Positions 63,705 through 64,000 of a DNA stretch of 64,000 nucleotides are shown one piece after another. Position numbers and translations under genes: made by a program. Positions within the stretch are counted from its first letter, which is position 1; each line of letters begins with the position of its first letter. The notes beneath the pieces are model-generated. The model worked only from the letters and a program-made list of their open reading frames with translations. It had not been told where the DNA came from and searched no databases. The stretch comes from Marinirhabdus sp963799365 (lineage in GTDB: Bacteria; Bacteroidota; Bacteroidia; Flavobacteriales; Flavobacteriaceae), in contig CAWCWV010000008.1 in NCBI GenBank assembly GCA_963799365.1, positions 124,001 to 188,000 of the forward strand, read 5' to 3'.

Positions 63705-64000
63705 ATGAAAACAGAAAAAACATCAAAAAATGCAGCATACACAGGTTTATTTGCTGCTGTAGCAGCATCATCTTGTTGCATACCACCTGTTATAGCATTA
63801 ATAGCTGGCGTTGGAGGAAGTGCATCTGCACTATCTTGGATGGAACCTTTTAGACCCTATTTAATAGGTTTAGCTGTAATAGCTATTGGCTATGCTTGGT
63901 ATGCTTACTTAAAACCCAAAAAAGCCGATGACTGTTGCGAAGTTGATGCAAAACCAAAATGGTATCAAACCAAAGGCTTTTTAATAGGCATTACATTGTT
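63705..64000 (+). CDS. merT: Mercuric transport protein MerT-like, partial (runs off the window)
   Basis: At least 98 residues with a MerT N-terminus. AAVAASSCCIPPVIALIAG contains the vicinal cysteines in the first membrane helix, followed by a second helix (PYLIGLAVIAIGYAWYAY) and a DDCCEVD loop with another Cys pair before the third helix. Such proteins carry Hg(II) into the cytoplasm for reduction. It starts 11 bases after the ArsR-type gene. The Bacteroidota version is often a MerTP fusion, but the end is not in the window. Confidence 0.85.
   Translation, partial: MKTEKTSKNAAYTGLFAAVAASSCCIPPVIALIAGVGGSASALSWMEPFRPYLIGLAVIAIGYAWYAYLKPKKADDCCEVDAKPKWYQTKGFLIGITL

Overview
The window comes from a member of the Bacteroidota, most likely a marine Flavobacteriaceae. 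The evidence is: genes of the type IX secretion system (a plug-domain protein, PorT, and several proteins ending in a type A sorting domain); a Na+-translocating NADH:quinone reductase operon; a methionine synthase split into two genes; a TamL-type lipoprotein; and repeated Bacteroidota -7 promoter boxes of the form TAnnTTTG upstream of metK, rsmG, ubiE, tamL, fbaA, accD, rpsO, dus and the arsR-type gene. The DNA is AT-rich by eye. No tRNA or rRNA gene was recognised.

Layout. 1-10.7 kb (minus strand): one methionine/C1 operon behind a SAM-I riboswitch, in the order metH N-terminal half, a frameshifted threonine/serine dehydratase, metH C-terminal half, metF, then a tandemly duplicated pair (acyloxyacyl hydrolase plus head-GIN lipoprotein). 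The metH C-terminal gene carries an in-frame DUF559 nuclease domain bounded by GC-rich palindromes, plus two smaller in-frame palindromic insertions. 10.8-13.6 kb: an Rrf2 regulator, OsmC, the remnant of a homoserine dehydrogenase, then metK behind what looks like a SAM-II riboswitch. 13.6-18.5 kb: a very large secreted subtilase broken by two frameshifts. 18.7-24.9 kb: nqrABCDEF, in which only nqrF reads through without a disruption. 25-28 kb: a T9SS plug protein, a frameshifted PLP decarboxylase, and a repeat element carrying a GIY-YIG nuclease. 28.8-43 kb: housekeeping genes (purT, aspartate aminotransferase, desaturase, rsmG, NUDIX, pruA, apaG, trkHA, ubiE, porT). 43-55.8 kb: trmH-type methyltransferase, tamL, fbaA, accD, an OmpA-like protein, rpsO, pnp, dus with a decayed copy of the pnp tail, and proC. 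55.9-59.9 kb: a T9SS cargo protein, a lipoprotein, and an ECF sigma/putative anti-sigma pair. 59.9-63.1 kb: a tyrosine recombinase followed by an S41 peptidase gene and two related long imperfect inverted repeats, an arrangement resembling an integron cassette array. 63.2-64 kb: the start of a metal (probably mercury) resistance operon.

How the genes work together. MetH-N, MetH-C, MetF and MetK make methionine and SAM. Both transcription units are controlled by SAM through different riboswitch classes. OsmC and the Rrf2 regulator sit between them. NQR would supply the sodium motive force and TrkAH potassium uptake. PorT and the plug-domain protein serve export of the sorting-domain proteins.

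Caution: at least fourteen single-base indels disrupt otherwise well-conserved genes, most of them in nqrA-nqrE. Sequencing or assembly error is a serious alternative to gene decay there. The most interesting items are the two nuclease-plus-palindrome elements (DUF559 in metH, GIY-YIG near purT) and the recombinase/attC-like region.
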